Origin: Neisseriaceae bacterium TC5R-5
Lineage (GTDB): Bacteria; Pseudomonadota; Gammaproteobacteria; Burkholderiales; Chromobacteriaceae
DNA: 64,000 bases
Direction of reading: 5' to 3'
Assembly: GCA_020830965.2 (NCBI GenBank)
Contig: JACCFC020000004.1
Location: 1-64,000, forward strand
Below the pieces are notes generated by a model that worked only from the letters and a program-made list of their open reading frames with translations, had not been told where the DNA came from and did not search any database. The translations under genes and the position numbers were made by a program. This document shows, piece by piece, positions 8,327-16,941 of the stretch (its first letter is position 1; every line of letters begins with the position of its first letter).

Positions 8327-9670
8327 TTATTCCTCGCCCGCTACCATCATCGACCCGATTAACAGCGAACCCATCTGTTTGGCTCCGCGCACCAGCACGT
8401 CATTACCAACCGCCTCAATCTGCATGAACATCTCTCGCAAATTACCGGCAATAGTGATCTCTTCAACAGGATAAGCAATCACCCCATTCTCGACCCAAAA
8501 ACCCGCTGCCCCACGTGAATAATCACCCGTTACCATATTCACACCATGCCCCAACAACTCGGTGACCAATAGTCCACTACCCATTTTCGCCAATAATTGC
8601 GTAAAGCTTTCACCGGTAGAATGCACCATCAGATTATGCGTACCGCCAGCATTACCAGTAGTTTGCAGCCCCAGCTTACGCGCGGAATAACTTCCCAGCA
8701 CATAACCCTGTAAGACACCTTTATCTACCAATCTGCGCGCCTGGGTAGCCACCCCCTCGTTATCAAATGGGCTACTGCCTAAACCGCGTAATAAAAACGG
8801 GTCTTCATCGATAGAAACCTTGCTGGCCATCACCTGCTGACCAAGCGTATCTAACAAAAATGAAGACTGCCGATACAGGCTGCCACCACTGATGGCCGCG
8901 ATGAGATGGCCAATTAAGGAAGAAGCAACGGGAGCTTCAAATAAAACCGGATAGTGTCCAGTTTTCAACTGCCGCCCGCCCAGACGACGCACGCTACGTT
9001 CACCTGCTATCCGACCAATTGCTTCAACCGCCTCCAAATCTTCATAGTGTCGTGCTGAGGAATACCAGTAGTCGCGCTGCATATCGCCGTTGTGCTCGGC
9101 GACGACCGCCGCCGAAATACTGTGGCGGCTACTGGGGAAACCACCAATAAAACCATGGCTATTGGCATAGGCGAAGTGGCTGGCTTGCGAAGAAACCGAT
9201 GCCCCTTCCGAATTAGTGATGCGTACATCCACTGCCCGCGCGGCACTTTCGCAACGTTCAGCCAGGCTGATGGCCTGCTCCACCGAAACATCCCAGGGGT
9301 GGTATAAATCCAGGTCAAGCTGCTGGGTAGCTAATAGACGCGCATCGGCCAAACCGGCACAAGGGTCCTCTGCGGTATAGCGGGCAATATCCAATGCCGC
9401 CTGTACCGTATCTGCCAGTGCCTGCTCAGAGAAATCGGAGGTACTGGCATGACCTTTTTTCTGACCTAGGTATACCGTTACCCCGACACCCTTGTCCTGG
9501 TTGTATTCAATGGTCTCTACCTCGGCAAGCCGCACCGTCACGGTCTGCCCTAAGCCCTCGGACACTTCTGCCTCGGCCGCACTGGCTCCACGTGCCTTGG
9601 CAAGTTCAATGACACGGGAGGCAAGCGACTCCAACGTACTCTGACTAAAACTAAAGGATTTATCCGCCAT
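8327..9670 (-). CDS. pmbA: TldE/PmbA metalloprotease-complex subunit
   Basis: This 447-residue subunit of the TldD/TldE protease degrades unfolded or modified peptides, and in enterobacteria trims microcin B17 precursors and acts on CcdA. TldE lacks the HExxxH zinc motif, as here, and forms a heterodimer with TldD, which this window also encodes at 38136-39578. Family landmarks include the central SSPFDNEGVATQ stretch and the C-terminal RGAAGFWVENG. AGG sits 5 nt before the start. In many beta- and gammaproteobacteria pmbA is divergent from yjgA; here about 5.8 kb of metabolic genes separate them. Confidence 0.93.
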   Translation of the reverse strand: MADKSFSFSQSTLESLASRVIELAKARGASAAEAEVSEGLGQTVTVRLAEVETIEYNQDKGVGVTVYLGQKKGHASTSDFSEQALADTVQAALDIARYTAEDPCAGLADARLLATQQLDLDLYHPWDVSVEQAISLAERCESAARAVDVRITNSEGASVSSQASHFAYANSHGFIGGFPSSRHSISAAVVAEHNGDMQRDYWYSSARHYEDLEAVEAIGRIAGERSVRRLGGRQLKTGHYPVLFEAPVASSLIGHLIAAISGGSLYRQSSFLLDTLGQQVMASKVSIDEDPFLLRGLGSSPFDNEGVATQARRLVDKGVLQGYVLGSYSARKLGLQTTGNAGGTHNLMVHSTGESFTQLLAKMGSGLLVTELLGHGVNMVTGDYSRGAAGFWVENGVIAYPVEEITIAGNLREMFMQIEAVGNDVLVRGAKQMGSLLIGSMMVAGEE

Positions 9671-10025
9671 AAGAACCTATGTTTTTGAAATCAATGACTT
9701 AAAATCACGTTTTTCACGCTTTTTTTAAAAATATGTTAAAAACCCAGCTCAAAGATAGGATGGATTTTTCCGGTAAACTGTTTTTTCAGACCAACTAGCA
9801 TAACCTCAAGCCCTCCCCTTGTCACTTTACTCACAACGGCAGCAAACAACTGAAAAATCACTTTTTCAGCATTCTTTTTGCTGCAATCAGTTTTTACATT
9901 TATGTCAATGCCACAAATGGCCACCCACAAGCTAATTGTAGTCATTAACTGATTACAAGGACATGAGCAGAAATCTGCTTTACCCTATGTCAGTCAGCTT
10001 ATTTTTCCTACAAGGTTGAGTCATC
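9671..10025. promoter_or_regulatory. Divergent pmbA/lutA intergenic region
   Basis: These 355 bp separate two divergent genes and must carry both promoters. The left half is AT-rich with several T and A runs (for example 9711-9735). I could not settle on individual -35/-10 boxes or a LutR-type operator. A 69-codon minus-strand frame at 9736-9945 has no family resemblance and no clear ribosome site, and I do not call it. An AAGG site lies just before the lutA start. Confidence 0.4.
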
Positions 10026-10769
10026 ATGAAAGTCGCCTTATTCATTCCCTGTTTTGTCGATACATTTTCCCCAGAAGTCGGGATCGCAACCATCGAACTA
10101 CTAGAGCGGCTTGGTTGCAGCGTCGACTACCCGCTAGATCAAACCTGCTGCGGCCAGCCCATGGGTAATAGTGGGTGCGAACAGGATGCGGCAGCCACCG
10201 AAACCCTCTTTGTCAAAAACTTTACCGGATATGACTATATTGTTTCACCCAGCGGTAGCTGTGTGCATCATGTCAGAACTCATCTGACGGCGATCGAACA
10301 GACTCCCGCAGTGACGGCAGTACGTGCGAATACCTATGAACTGGTCGAGTTCATTCACGATATCCTCAAAGTAGGGGCTTTCCCGTGGGCCGAATTTCCA
10401 CACAAAGTCGGCCTGCACAATAGCTGTGGCACGCTGCGCGGACTGCATACCGCTAAGATGTCCGAAATCAATGAACCATTTTTCTCCAAGCCACTTGCCT
10501 TACTCAAAAAGGTGAACGGTATTGAGTTTGTCACACCGGAGCGGCCCGATGAGTGTTGTGGTTTTGGTGGGACCTTCTGCATCAGCGAAGAACCCATCTC
10601 GGCGAAAATGGGTATCGACAAGGTACGCGACCATAGTCGTGCGGGAGCCGAATACATTGTTTCGGCAGACCCATCATGCCTTATGCACCAAAAGGGTTGC
10701 GCCGAGCGTCTGCAACTGGGCATGAAATTCATCCATATCGCGCAGATTCTTAATGGAGCACGCACATGA
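10026..10769 (+). CDS. lutA: Lactate utilisation protein A (CCG-domain iron-sulfur protein)
   Basis: LutA is one of three subunits of the LutABC L-lactate oxidase system, which converts L-lactate to pyruvate and feeds electrons to the respiratory chain. The 247-residue protein has the two expected CCG cysteine-rich domains: DQTCCGQPMG near residue 38 and DECCGFGGTFC near residue 176, with extra Cys in CFVD (residue 10) and NSCG (residue 136). These ligate iron-sulfur centres. It is the first gene of the cluster and overlaps lutB as ATGA. The family also includes glycolate-oxidase-type subunits, but the B and C partners settle the call. Confidence 0.93.
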   Translation: MKVALFIPCFVDTFSPEVGIATIELLERLGCSVDYPLDQTCCGQPMGNSGCEQDAAATETLFVKNFTGYDYIVSPSGSCVHHVRTHLTAIEQTPAVTAVRANTYELVEFIHDILKVGAFPWAEFPHKVGLHNSCGTLRGLHTAKMSEINEPFFSKPLALLKKVNGIEFVTPERPDECCGFGGTFCISEEPISAKMGIDKVRDHSRAGAEYIVSADPSCLMHQKGCAERLQLGMKFIHIAQILNGART

Positions 10770-12151
10770 AACCTGTTGACCATGTTCGAGCTTCACGTCA
10801 ATTCATTGCTGATGAAGCGCACGAAGCGTTTCATGATAAAAGATTGTGGGCTTTACGCCAGGCGCGAGATGCCGCCGTAGCGGGCATTCCAGAATGGGAA
10901 GAGCTGCGTTCCATCGCCTCTGCCATCAAAGAACATACGCTGACCCATCTGGCTGACTATCTGGAAGAATTCGAAAGTAAAGCGACGCGCAATGGCGTCA
11001 TTGTGCATTGGGCTGCCGATGCTGCCGAACACAATCATATCGTTCATCAGATCCTCAGTAGCCACAACGCTAAAACGCTGGTCAAAAGCAAATCGATGCT
11101 GACCGATGAATGCGAAATGCGGCCCTATCTGGAAGAACGCGGTATCCAGGTAATCGAAACCGATCTGGGCGAACGGATACAGCAACTGGATCACCAACTG
11201 CCATCACACATCGTGGTACCAGCCGTGCATAAACTGGCCACTGACGTTGCACAGGTATTTGCCAAAACCATCGGTGGCGACCCGCACGAAACAAATATCC
11301 CCAAACTGGCTCAAACCCAGCGCGACAGCACCCGGCCTTACTTCATCAAGGCCGATGCGGGGATGACCGGATGCAACTTTGCTATCGCCGAAACGGGTGG
11401 TATTACCGTCTGCACCAACGAAGGCAATGCCGATCTGAGTGCCAATGTGCCACCACTGCACATCGCCTCCATTGGCATTGAAAAGCTGATTCCCAAGCTG
11501 GAACATCTGGGCGTCTTCATCCGCATGCTGTCGCGTAGTGCGCTTGGCACACCCATTACCCAATACACCTCACACTTTCGAGCACCACGTCAGGGTGGTG
11601 AGATGCACTTTATTCTGGTGGACAACGGGCGCAGTCAGCGACTAGCCATGGATGATTTCTGGTACTCCCTCAAATGTATCCGCTGCGGCGCTTGCATGAA
11701 TACCTGTCCGGTTTATCGCCGTAGTGGTGGGCTGAGTTATGGTGGTGTGTACTCCGGCCCGATCGGCGCCATCATCAATCCGAGCATGGACCTTAATAAA
11801 TACAGCACCCTGCCCTTTGCCTCAACGCTGAACGGCAGTTGCACCAATGTTTGCCCGGTACGCATCAATATCCACGAGCAGATTTACCAATGGCGCCAGA
11901 TTATTGCTGAAAAAAATCAATTACCCTTCATCAAGACAGAGGCGATGAAACTTGCCGGGAAAGTGCTCGCCTCGCCAAGCTTATATCGTGCTGCGGCCAG
12001 CGGGGTATCCGGAGCCGTTAATCACCTTCCCCGCGCCATCCTGTATAACCCGTTAAATATCTGGGGTAAGCAGCGCGAGATTCCCGCTGCTCCCAAGCAG
12101 AGCTTCCGCGAATGGTATCTGCAGAACAGGACAAAAAATGACGACCAATAA
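10766..12151 (+). CDS. lutB: Lactate utilisation iron-sulfur protein B
   Basis: This 461-residue LutB has an N-terminal LUD (DUF162) domain over about residues 60-300. A ferredoxin-like [4Fe-4S] pair follows, first CIRCGACMNTCP near residue 303, then CTNVCPV near residue 359, and then a C-terminal DUF3390-like tail. With LutA and LutC it oxidises L-lactate to pyruvate at the inner face of the membrane. The start overlaps lutA by 4 nt and the stop lies inside lutC's first codons (14-nt overlap), so the three are translationally linked. Confidence 0.95.
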   Translation: MKPVDHVRASRQFIADEAHEAFHDKRLWALRQARDAAVAGIPEWEELRSIASAIKEHTLTHLADYLEEFESKATRNGVIVHWAADAAEHNHIVHQILSSHNAKTLVKSKSMLTDECEMRPYLEERGIQVIETDLGERIQQLDHQLPSHIVVPAVHKLATDVAQVFAKTIGGDPHETNIPKLAQTQRDSTRPYFIKADAGMTGCNFAIAETGGITVCTNEGNADLSANVPPLHIASIGIEKLIPKLEHLGVFIRMLSRSALGTPITQYTSHFRAPRQGGEMHFILVDNGRSQRLAMDDFWYSLKCIRCGACMNTCPVYRRSGGLSYGGVYSGPIGAIINPSMDLNKYSTLPFASTLNGSCTNVCPVRINIHEQIYQWRQIIAEKNQLPFIKTEAMKLAGKVLASPSLYRAAASGVSGAVNHLPRAILYNPLNIWGKQREIPAAPKQSFREWYLQNRTKNDDQ

Positions 12152-12734
12152 CAGCCGAGACGCTATCCTCTCCAAGTTACGCGCAGTCCCCAGACAGCCA
12201 CGTGATCTGCCCGCTGTGCCGATGTTCGACAGCCACCTACCCCCTGCGCTGGAAACATTCAAAAGCAATTTGACTCTGATGGGCGGCCAATGGTGTGACG
12301 CGCCAGCCGATGGCGATCTTGATGCCCTTATTCAGCGTCACTTTCCTGATGCCAAAGTTATCTGCTCTGCCGTGCCGGAAGTGACTGGCACACGCCGCCT
12401 TGCCGATGTACGGCAGCCTCAGGAACTGGAAGATGTTGATGTCGGCGTTGTACGACCTGTCTTTGCCGTCGCCGAGACCGGGTCGATCTGGTTAAGCGAA
12501 ACGCAATATCAGATCAACGCACTGGGCTATCTGCCGCAGCATCTGATTGCCTTGCTCGATCCTGCCGATATTGTCGGCAATCTGCATCACGCTTACCACC
12601 GACCAGAATTTTTAAGCGCGCATTACTCGGTATTGATGACCGGCCCATCCGCCACTGCCGATATCGAAGGCGTACTGGTCAGAGGGGCACAGGGGATACG
12701 CTCACTGCTGGTAATACCAATCTGTCGAAAATAA
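12138..12734 (+). CDS. lutC: Lactate utilisation protein C (LUD domain)
   Basis: This 198-residue LutC/YkgG protein has a single LUD domain (about residues 75-196), seen in the stretch VRPVFAVAETGSIWL and the final GVRGAQGI-like and LLVIPI elements. It is the third component of the L-lactate oxidation system. It overlaps lutB by 14 nt. A 46-bp gap, with an AAAGG ribosome site for the next gene, separates it from the acetolactate synthase, and I see no terminator there. Confidence 0.92.
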   Translation: MTTNNSRDAILSKLRAVPRQPRDLPAVPMFDSHLPPALETFKSNLTLMGGQWCDAPADGDLDALIQRHFPDAKVICSAVPEVTGTRRLADVRQPQELEDVDVGVVRPVFAVAETGSIWLSETQYQINALGYLPQHLIALLDPADIVGNLHHAYHRPEFLSAHYSVLMTGPSATADIEGVLVRGAQGIRSLLVIPICRK

Positions 12735-12780
12735 ATTTGCGTGTTCTGATCACAAACCATTTTCAGTAAAGGCCCTTCCC

Positions 12781-14466
12781 ATGAATACACTGGCGAGTAA
12801 TGCAGGTAAGGGAACCGGCGCACAAGCGCTGGTTCGCATGCTGGAAGCACATGGCGTGACCCACATATTTGGTGTACCAGGAGCGAAGATCGACAGCGTA
12901 TTCATCGCCTTACTCAATTCGTCGATTCAACTGATCACCTGCCGTCATGAGCAGAATGCCGCGTTCATGGCTGCCGCGATGGGGCGTATGACTGGACGCA
13001 TCGGAGTTTGTCTGGCCACCTCCGGGCCGGGTACTACGAATCTGATCACCGGCCTGATCACTGCCACCACAGAGGGTGATCCGGTACTCGCCATCGGTGG
13101 CGAGGTTCCGGTCAATGCCCGCCTGAAACGCACCCATCAATCACTTGATGCGGTCACGATGATGCGCCCAGTGACCAAATATGCGCAGGAAGTCATGTCC
13201 ACCGACCAGCTAGCCGAGGTGCTAGGCAACGCCATTCGGGCAGCCGAAAGCGGCCGCCCGGGTGCAGCCTTCATCGGCTTGCCACAAGACATCGGCTTGG
13301 CGCAAAGCTGCGTAGATATCTCCAGACAGTTTGGACGGCGACTCCGCTATGGCTGTGCGGATGAAATGGAAATAGCACTGGCCGCCAGCACGCTGAATGC
13401 CAGTAATAAGCCCATTCTGCTGCTCGGGGAGCAGACCTCGCGCCCAGAACATGCGGCTGCGCTCAAAGCATTTATCCAAAGTAGCGGTATTCCTTATGTC
13501 GCCACTTTTCAGGGCGCAGGCCAGTGGGCGCAAGCACCCCACTTGCACCGCTACGGCGGACGAATCGGTTTGTTTCGTAATCAGCCAGGTGATCGCCTGC
13601 TAGATGAGGCCGACTGTGTGGTCACCATCGGATTTGATCCAGTCGAATATGATCCCGCTATCTGGAATACTCAACGAACCCGTCCGGTGATTGCTATCGA
13701 TCAGATCGCGATGGATCAGGACAGGGCCTTGACGCCCGTAGCCGAACTGATTGGTGACCTGAGTGCTACGCTAACACGGCTGGGGCAGCAGATCTCCATG
13801 CAAATTGATGCGGCATTTATCGATAGCGTGCGCACCGAAGCGGCTGAAATTGCCACCATCCGTGCCCAAGGTGCGCAACTGGGCGGCATTCCGGTGCATC
13901 CCTTGCGGGTGATTCATGAAATCACGCAGGTCATGACCGCAGAGACCACCGTAGCACTGGATGTGGGTTCACATTACATCTGGATGAACCGCTACCTGAA
14001 CACAGAGTTTGCACGACAAGTATTAGTCAGCAATGGTCAGCAGACGCTAGGCGTGGCTTTACCATGGGCGATTGCCGCCAATCTGGCACGCCCGGGGACA
14101 CCAGTCATTTCGGTATCGGGAGATGGTGGTTTTCTGTTCAGCGCGATGGAGCTGGAAACCGCCAAGCGCATAGGTGCACGCTTTGTACATTTAGTCTGGG
14201 ACAGTCAGTCTTACGATATGGTGTCGTTTCAGGAGGCCGCCCGCTACGATGGCAAAACAGCAGGGGTGAAACTGGGCTATTACGATATCAAAACCTATGC
14301 CGAAGCATTTGGCTGCAAAGGCATCAAGATTGCTGATGCAGAGGAGCTCGGCCCGGCACTACGTGAGGCCCTGCAAGCCGACGTGCCGGTACTGATTCAT
14401 ATCCCTATCGACTACTCGGACAATCTGCAACTGATGCAATATGTGCAACAGAACCTTATTCACTGA
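12781..14466 (+). CDS. alsS: Catabolic acetolactate synthase (AlsS/BudB type)
   Basis: This 561-residue ThDP enzyme condenses two pyruvates into 2-acetolactate and CO2. The N-terminal ThDP PYR domain includes the catalytic Glu in CRHEQNAAFMA (near residue 59). The central domain comes next, and then the C-terminal PP domain with SGDGGF (near residue 446) and a metal-binding Asp-Asn-type region. Length and motifs fit the FAD-independent catabolic AlsS group rather than anabolic IlvB: there is no regulatory ilvN gene, and acetolactate decarboxylase follows directly. Following lutC by 46 bp, it can consume the pyruvate made from lactate. Confidence 0.88.
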   Translation: MNTLASNAGKGTGAQALVRMLEAHGVTHIFGVPGAKIDSVFIALLNSSIQLITCRHEQNAAFMAAAMGRMTGRIGVCLATSGPGTTNLITGLITATTEGDPVLAIGGEVPVNARLKRTHQSLDAVTMMRPVTKYAQEVMSTDQLAEVLGNAIRAAESGRPGAAFIGLPQDIGLAQSCVDISRQFGRRLRYGCADEMEIALAASTLNASNKPILLLGEQTSRPEHAAALKAFIQSSGIPYVATFQGAGQWAQAPHLHRYGGRIGLFRNQPGDRLLDEADCVVTIGFDPVEYDPAIWNTQRTRPVIAIDQIAMDQDRALTPVAELIGDLSATLTRLGQQISMQIDAAFIDSVRTEAAEIATIRAQGAQLGGIPVHPLRVIHEITQVMTAETTVALDVGSHYIWMNRYLNTEFARQVLVSNGQQTLGVALPWAIAANLARPGTPVISVSGDGGFLFSAMELETAKRIGARFVHLVWDSQSYDMVSFQEAARYDGKTAGVKLGYYDIKTYAEAFGCKGIKIADAEELGPALREALQADVPVLIHIPIDYSDNLQLMQYVQQNLIH

Positions 14467-14485
14467 GCACACGGGATCAATACTG

Positions 14486-15340
14486 ATGACACCCTCGCTG
14501 GCAAGTAATCACGATATCAATATCCAACTATCCGACTCAGTGTGGACAGCGTTGCAACAATATTGCGCGCACACAGGGGGTAATCTGAATCATACGATTG
14601 AAACCCTGCTCGCCCGTTCGCTCGAACTTGAACAGCACACCATTTTTCAAGTCTCCACTGCCGGCGCCTTGGTAGAGGGCGTTTTTCAGGGTTGCGTTAA
14701 GGTCGCTGACATCAAACGGCATGGAGATTTCGGCTTAGGTACCTTCGATGGACTCGATGGCGAAGGGGTCTTGCTCAATGGCGAGCTGTGGCAGGTCGCC
14801 AGTGATGGCCAGGTGAACAAAGTAGCAGATGACACCCTTTCGCCATTCTGGGTATCCACCTTTTTCTGCGCGGATGCACAGCACACACTGACCGAAGCAC
14901 TGAATATGGCAACGCTCGCCAAGCGGCTTGATGCCTGGCGTTCATCGGCCAATCTTTTCGTCGCGCTACGAATCAGTGGCCAGTTTGACTGGATCAAAAC
15001 CCGGGCAGCATGCAAAGCCCAGCCCGGGGAAGGCTTGTTGGCAGCGACCAGTCATCAGGCAGAATTTGAATTCACGGCGCTACGCGGAACCCTGGTCGGC
15101 TTCTGGACACCTGATTTTGCCCGTACCATCAATGTACCAGGCTATCATCTACACTTTCTAAGCGATGATCGGCAACACGGTGGGCATCTGCTTGAATTTA
15201 GCGCAACACAGCTAGCGGTAGAACTACACACCGAATCGAACCTCTATCTGACACTGCCTGAAACAGCCGCCTTTATGCTAGCCGACCTCAGTCATGACCC
15301 TAGTGCTGATCTGAGTCAAGCAGAGAAAAACCACTCATAG
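14486..15340 (+). CDS. alsD: Acetolactate decarboxylase with an N-terminal RHH-like extension
   Basis: This 284-residue protein turns 2-acetolactate into acetoin. The AlsD/BudA core runs from about residue 55 (FQVSTAGALVEGVF) through HGDFGLGTF, the substrate Arg in LFVALRISG, and the metal-binding HxH...H set in YHLHFLSDDRQHGGH near residues 218-232. Ahead of the core lies an unusual stretch, about residues 9-48: a short strand INIQLS and two helices with a turn at AHTGGN. This looks like a ribbon-helix-helix DNA-binding fold and is not in the usual BudA. The ATG at 14486 has an ACGGGA site upstream; an in-frame ATG at 14441 lies inside alsS. The core call is firm, the RHH reading is inference. 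Confidence 0.88.
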   Translation: MTPSLASNHDINIQLSDSVWTALQQYCAHTGGNLNHTIETLLARSLELEQHTIFQVSTAGALVEGVFQGCVKVADIKRHGDFGLGTFDGLDGEGVLLNGELWQVASDGQVNKVADDTLSPFWVSTFFCADAQHTLTEALNMATLAKRLDAWRSSANLFVALRISGQFDWIKTRAACKAQPGEGLLAATSHQAEFEFTALRGTLVGFWTPDFARTINVPGYHLHFLSDDRQHGGHLLEFSATQLAVELHTESNLYLTLPETAAFMLADLSHDPSADLSQAEKNHS

Positions 15341-15446
15341 CAAGAAGCATTGCCAAGTGCAGCCATCGCGTCTTCTGCAATGGCCAAAACGGCCAACGGC
15401 CTTTTCCGGTATCATGCTAGCCTTAAAAATCGTTTGAGACTGCAAG

Positions 15447-15998
15447 ATGAGCGCCTACCAGAACAACAACCCGGATGACAGCCTAGTCAGCAAATCGCAA
15501 CGTAAGCGCGATATGGACGCCTTACAAGACTTGGGCCGCGAATTAGTGGACCTATCTAAAGAGACGCTGAAAAAAATGCAGCTCTCTGAAGATCTGCTCA
15601 CCGCCATCCTCGACTACAAGCGCTTTACCGCCCACGGTGCTTTACGACGCCAGCTGCAATACATTGGCAAACTGATGCGCGATGTCGACCCGGAACCCAT
15701 TCAACAGTATCTGCAAGTGCTCAAGGGTGAATCGGCTGAACACACGGCCTGGCAACACCTGCTGGAGCGCTGGCGCGAACGCCTGCTCGACGACGACCAA
15801 ATGCTGGCCCGCTTCGTTACAGATTTCCCCGATGCCGACCCGCAAATGCTGCGTACCCTTATCCGTAATGCACGCAAAGAAAAACTGGACAACAAGCCCC
15901 CTAAATCTTTCCGTTTACTGTATCAGGCTATCAAAGACCTGATTCCCGAACCCGGTAAACCCACCGCTCCCCACCAAGCTAGTGCTGAGGACGAATAA
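15447..15998 (+). CDS. yjgA: Ribosome-associated protein YjgA/DarP
   Basis: This 183-residue highly charged helical protein is of the YjgA (DarP) family, which binds the 50S subunit late in its assembly near the peptidyl-transferase centre. The family signature is clear: KSQRKRDMDALQDLGRELVDL near residues 17-37 and the DADPQMLRTLIRNARKEK block near residue 128. The usual neighbour pmbA is present but displaced to 9.7 kb. The mog gene starts 3 nt after its stop, so the two are probably co-transcribed. Confidence 0.93.
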   Translation: MSAYQNNNPDDSLVSKSQRKRDMDALQDLGRELVDLSKETLKKMQLSEDLLTAILDYKRFTAHGALRRQLQYIGKLMRDVDPEPIQQYLQVLKGESAEHTAWQHLLERWRERLLDDDQMLARFVTDFPDADPQMLRTLIRNARKEKLDNKPPKSFRLLYQAIKDLIPEPGKPTAPHQASAEDE

Positions 15999-16001
15999 GC
16001 C

Positions 16002-16589
16002 ATGTTAAAAATTGGTTTAGTTTCTATTTCTGATCGCGCCAGCAGCGGCGTTTACCAAGACCGGGGCCTGCCAGCACTGCAAGACTGGCTGGCCAGTGCC
16101 ATCGCCAGCCCCTACCAGTTGGAAACCCGCCTGATACCAGACGAACAGGCACAGATAGAAGCTACCCTCATCTCCTTGGTAGACGAAATGGCTTGCCAAC
16201 TGGTACTCACCACCGGCGGTACCGGCCCGGCAGCGCGTGACGTCACTCCGGATGCCACGCTAGCTGTGGCAGACCGGGAAATGCCTGGTTTTGGCGAACA
16301 AATGCGCCAAATCAGCCTGCAATTCGTCCCCACGGCGATCCTATCGCGACAGGTAGGCGTGATTCGCAAGCAATCACTCATCCTCAACCTGCCCGGCCAG
16401 CCCAAGGCGATCAAGGAAACGCTGGAAGGCTTACGCGATGCACAAGGCAATAGCAAAGTGCCTGGTATTTTTGCGGCTATACCTTATTGTCTTGACTTGC
16501 TTGGTGGCCCCTTTGTGGAAACCCATCCCGCAGTCGTTAAGGCGTTTCGTCCTAAAACTGCACAACAATCCTCCTCATCGACAGACTAA
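16002..16589 (+). CDS. mog: Molybdopterin adenylyltransferase
   Basis: This 195-residue MogA/MoaB-family enzyme adenylates molybdopterin before molybdate insertion. The MPT-binding signature TTGGTGPAARDVTPDAT is near residue 70, followed by MPGFGEQMR and the conserved LNLPGQP near residue 130. It follows yjgA after 3 nt, with a GAGGA site overlapping the yjgA end. The stop overlaps the stop of the convergent Cro-like gene by a few bases; I see no terminator hairpin between them. Confidence 0.93.
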   Translation: MLKIGLVSISDRASSGVYQDRGLPALQDWLASAIASPYQLETRLIPDEQAQIEATLISLVDEMACQLVLTTGGTGPAARDVTPDATLAVADREMPGFGEQMRQISLQFVPTAILSRQVGVIRKQSLILNLPGQPKAIKETLEGLRDAQGNSKVPGIFAAIPYCLDLLGGPFVETHPAVVKAFRPKTAQQSSSSTD

Positions 16590-16861
16590 AGTTGATCACT
16601 TATCGGCCAGATCCACTCGGCATCAGAATGCAAATCAGCAAATGAGCACACGATATTCGCGCGTTCGGCCAATGCAATAATAAATTGGCATAAAGCAGGG
16701 TCGATATTGCGGCCTTTTATCCACATGCTGATACGTTGCTGGCTGATAATGCCGTTAACGCCAGACTCTCGCAGCAACGCTGTCATCGCACGGGCAAACG
16801 CCACCTGACCACCATAAGCAGCCACTACCTGCTTTAGAATGATTCGGCTAGACGTATTCAT
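16586..16861 (-). CDS. Cro/YdaS-type small HTH repressor
   Basis: This 91-residue DNA-binding protein resembles the Cro/YdaS group: the opening LKQVVAAYGGQVAFARAM, a recognition helix around QQRISMWIKGRNIDP (residues 41-55), and the typical C-terminal DAEWIWP block. It is divergent from a CI-like gene with 80 bp between the start codons, the layout of a lambdoid lysis/lysogeny switch. The start codon falls at the predicted transcription start, so the message may be leaderless. No phage genes adjoin it, so this is a remnant or a domesticated switch. Confidence 0.75.
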   Translation of the reverse strand: MNTSSRIILKQVVAAYGGQVAFARAMTALLRESGVNGIISQQRISMWIKGRNIDPALCQFIIALAERANIVCSFADLHSDAEWIWPISDQL

Positions 16862-16867
16862 GTCATA

Positions 16868-16930
16868 AGATTACAACTTAAGTTATCGATTAACAACCAT
16901 AATTGATTGATTTCGTACAACTAACGTTGT
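16868..16930. promoter_or_regulatory. Shared cro/cI-type control region with repeated operators
   Basis: Two similar palindromes, ACAACTTAAGTTAT (16873-16886) and ACAACTAACGTTGT (16917-16930), flank a half-matching site, ACAACCATAATTGA (16893-16906). A minus-strand promoter reads TTGTTA at 16896-16891, a 17-bp spacer, then TAATCT at 16873-16868, so the first palindrome covers its spacer. Three phased sites between divergent repressor genes are what a Cro/CI switch needs. Which protein binds which site is unknown. Confidence 0.6.
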
Positions 16931-16941
16931 ATTTTTTCGTC

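Noticed and set aside
9736-9945. 69-codon minus-strand frame upstream of pmbA
   Set aside because: No clear Shine-Dalgarno site, no family and AT-rich intergenic character; it overlaps the promoter space of two divergent genes.
15386-15405. Possible terminator after alsD (AAAACGGCC/GGCCTTTT)
   Set aside because: The stem has a bulged base and only 3 nt of loop; it is too weak to call, though some termination is possible.
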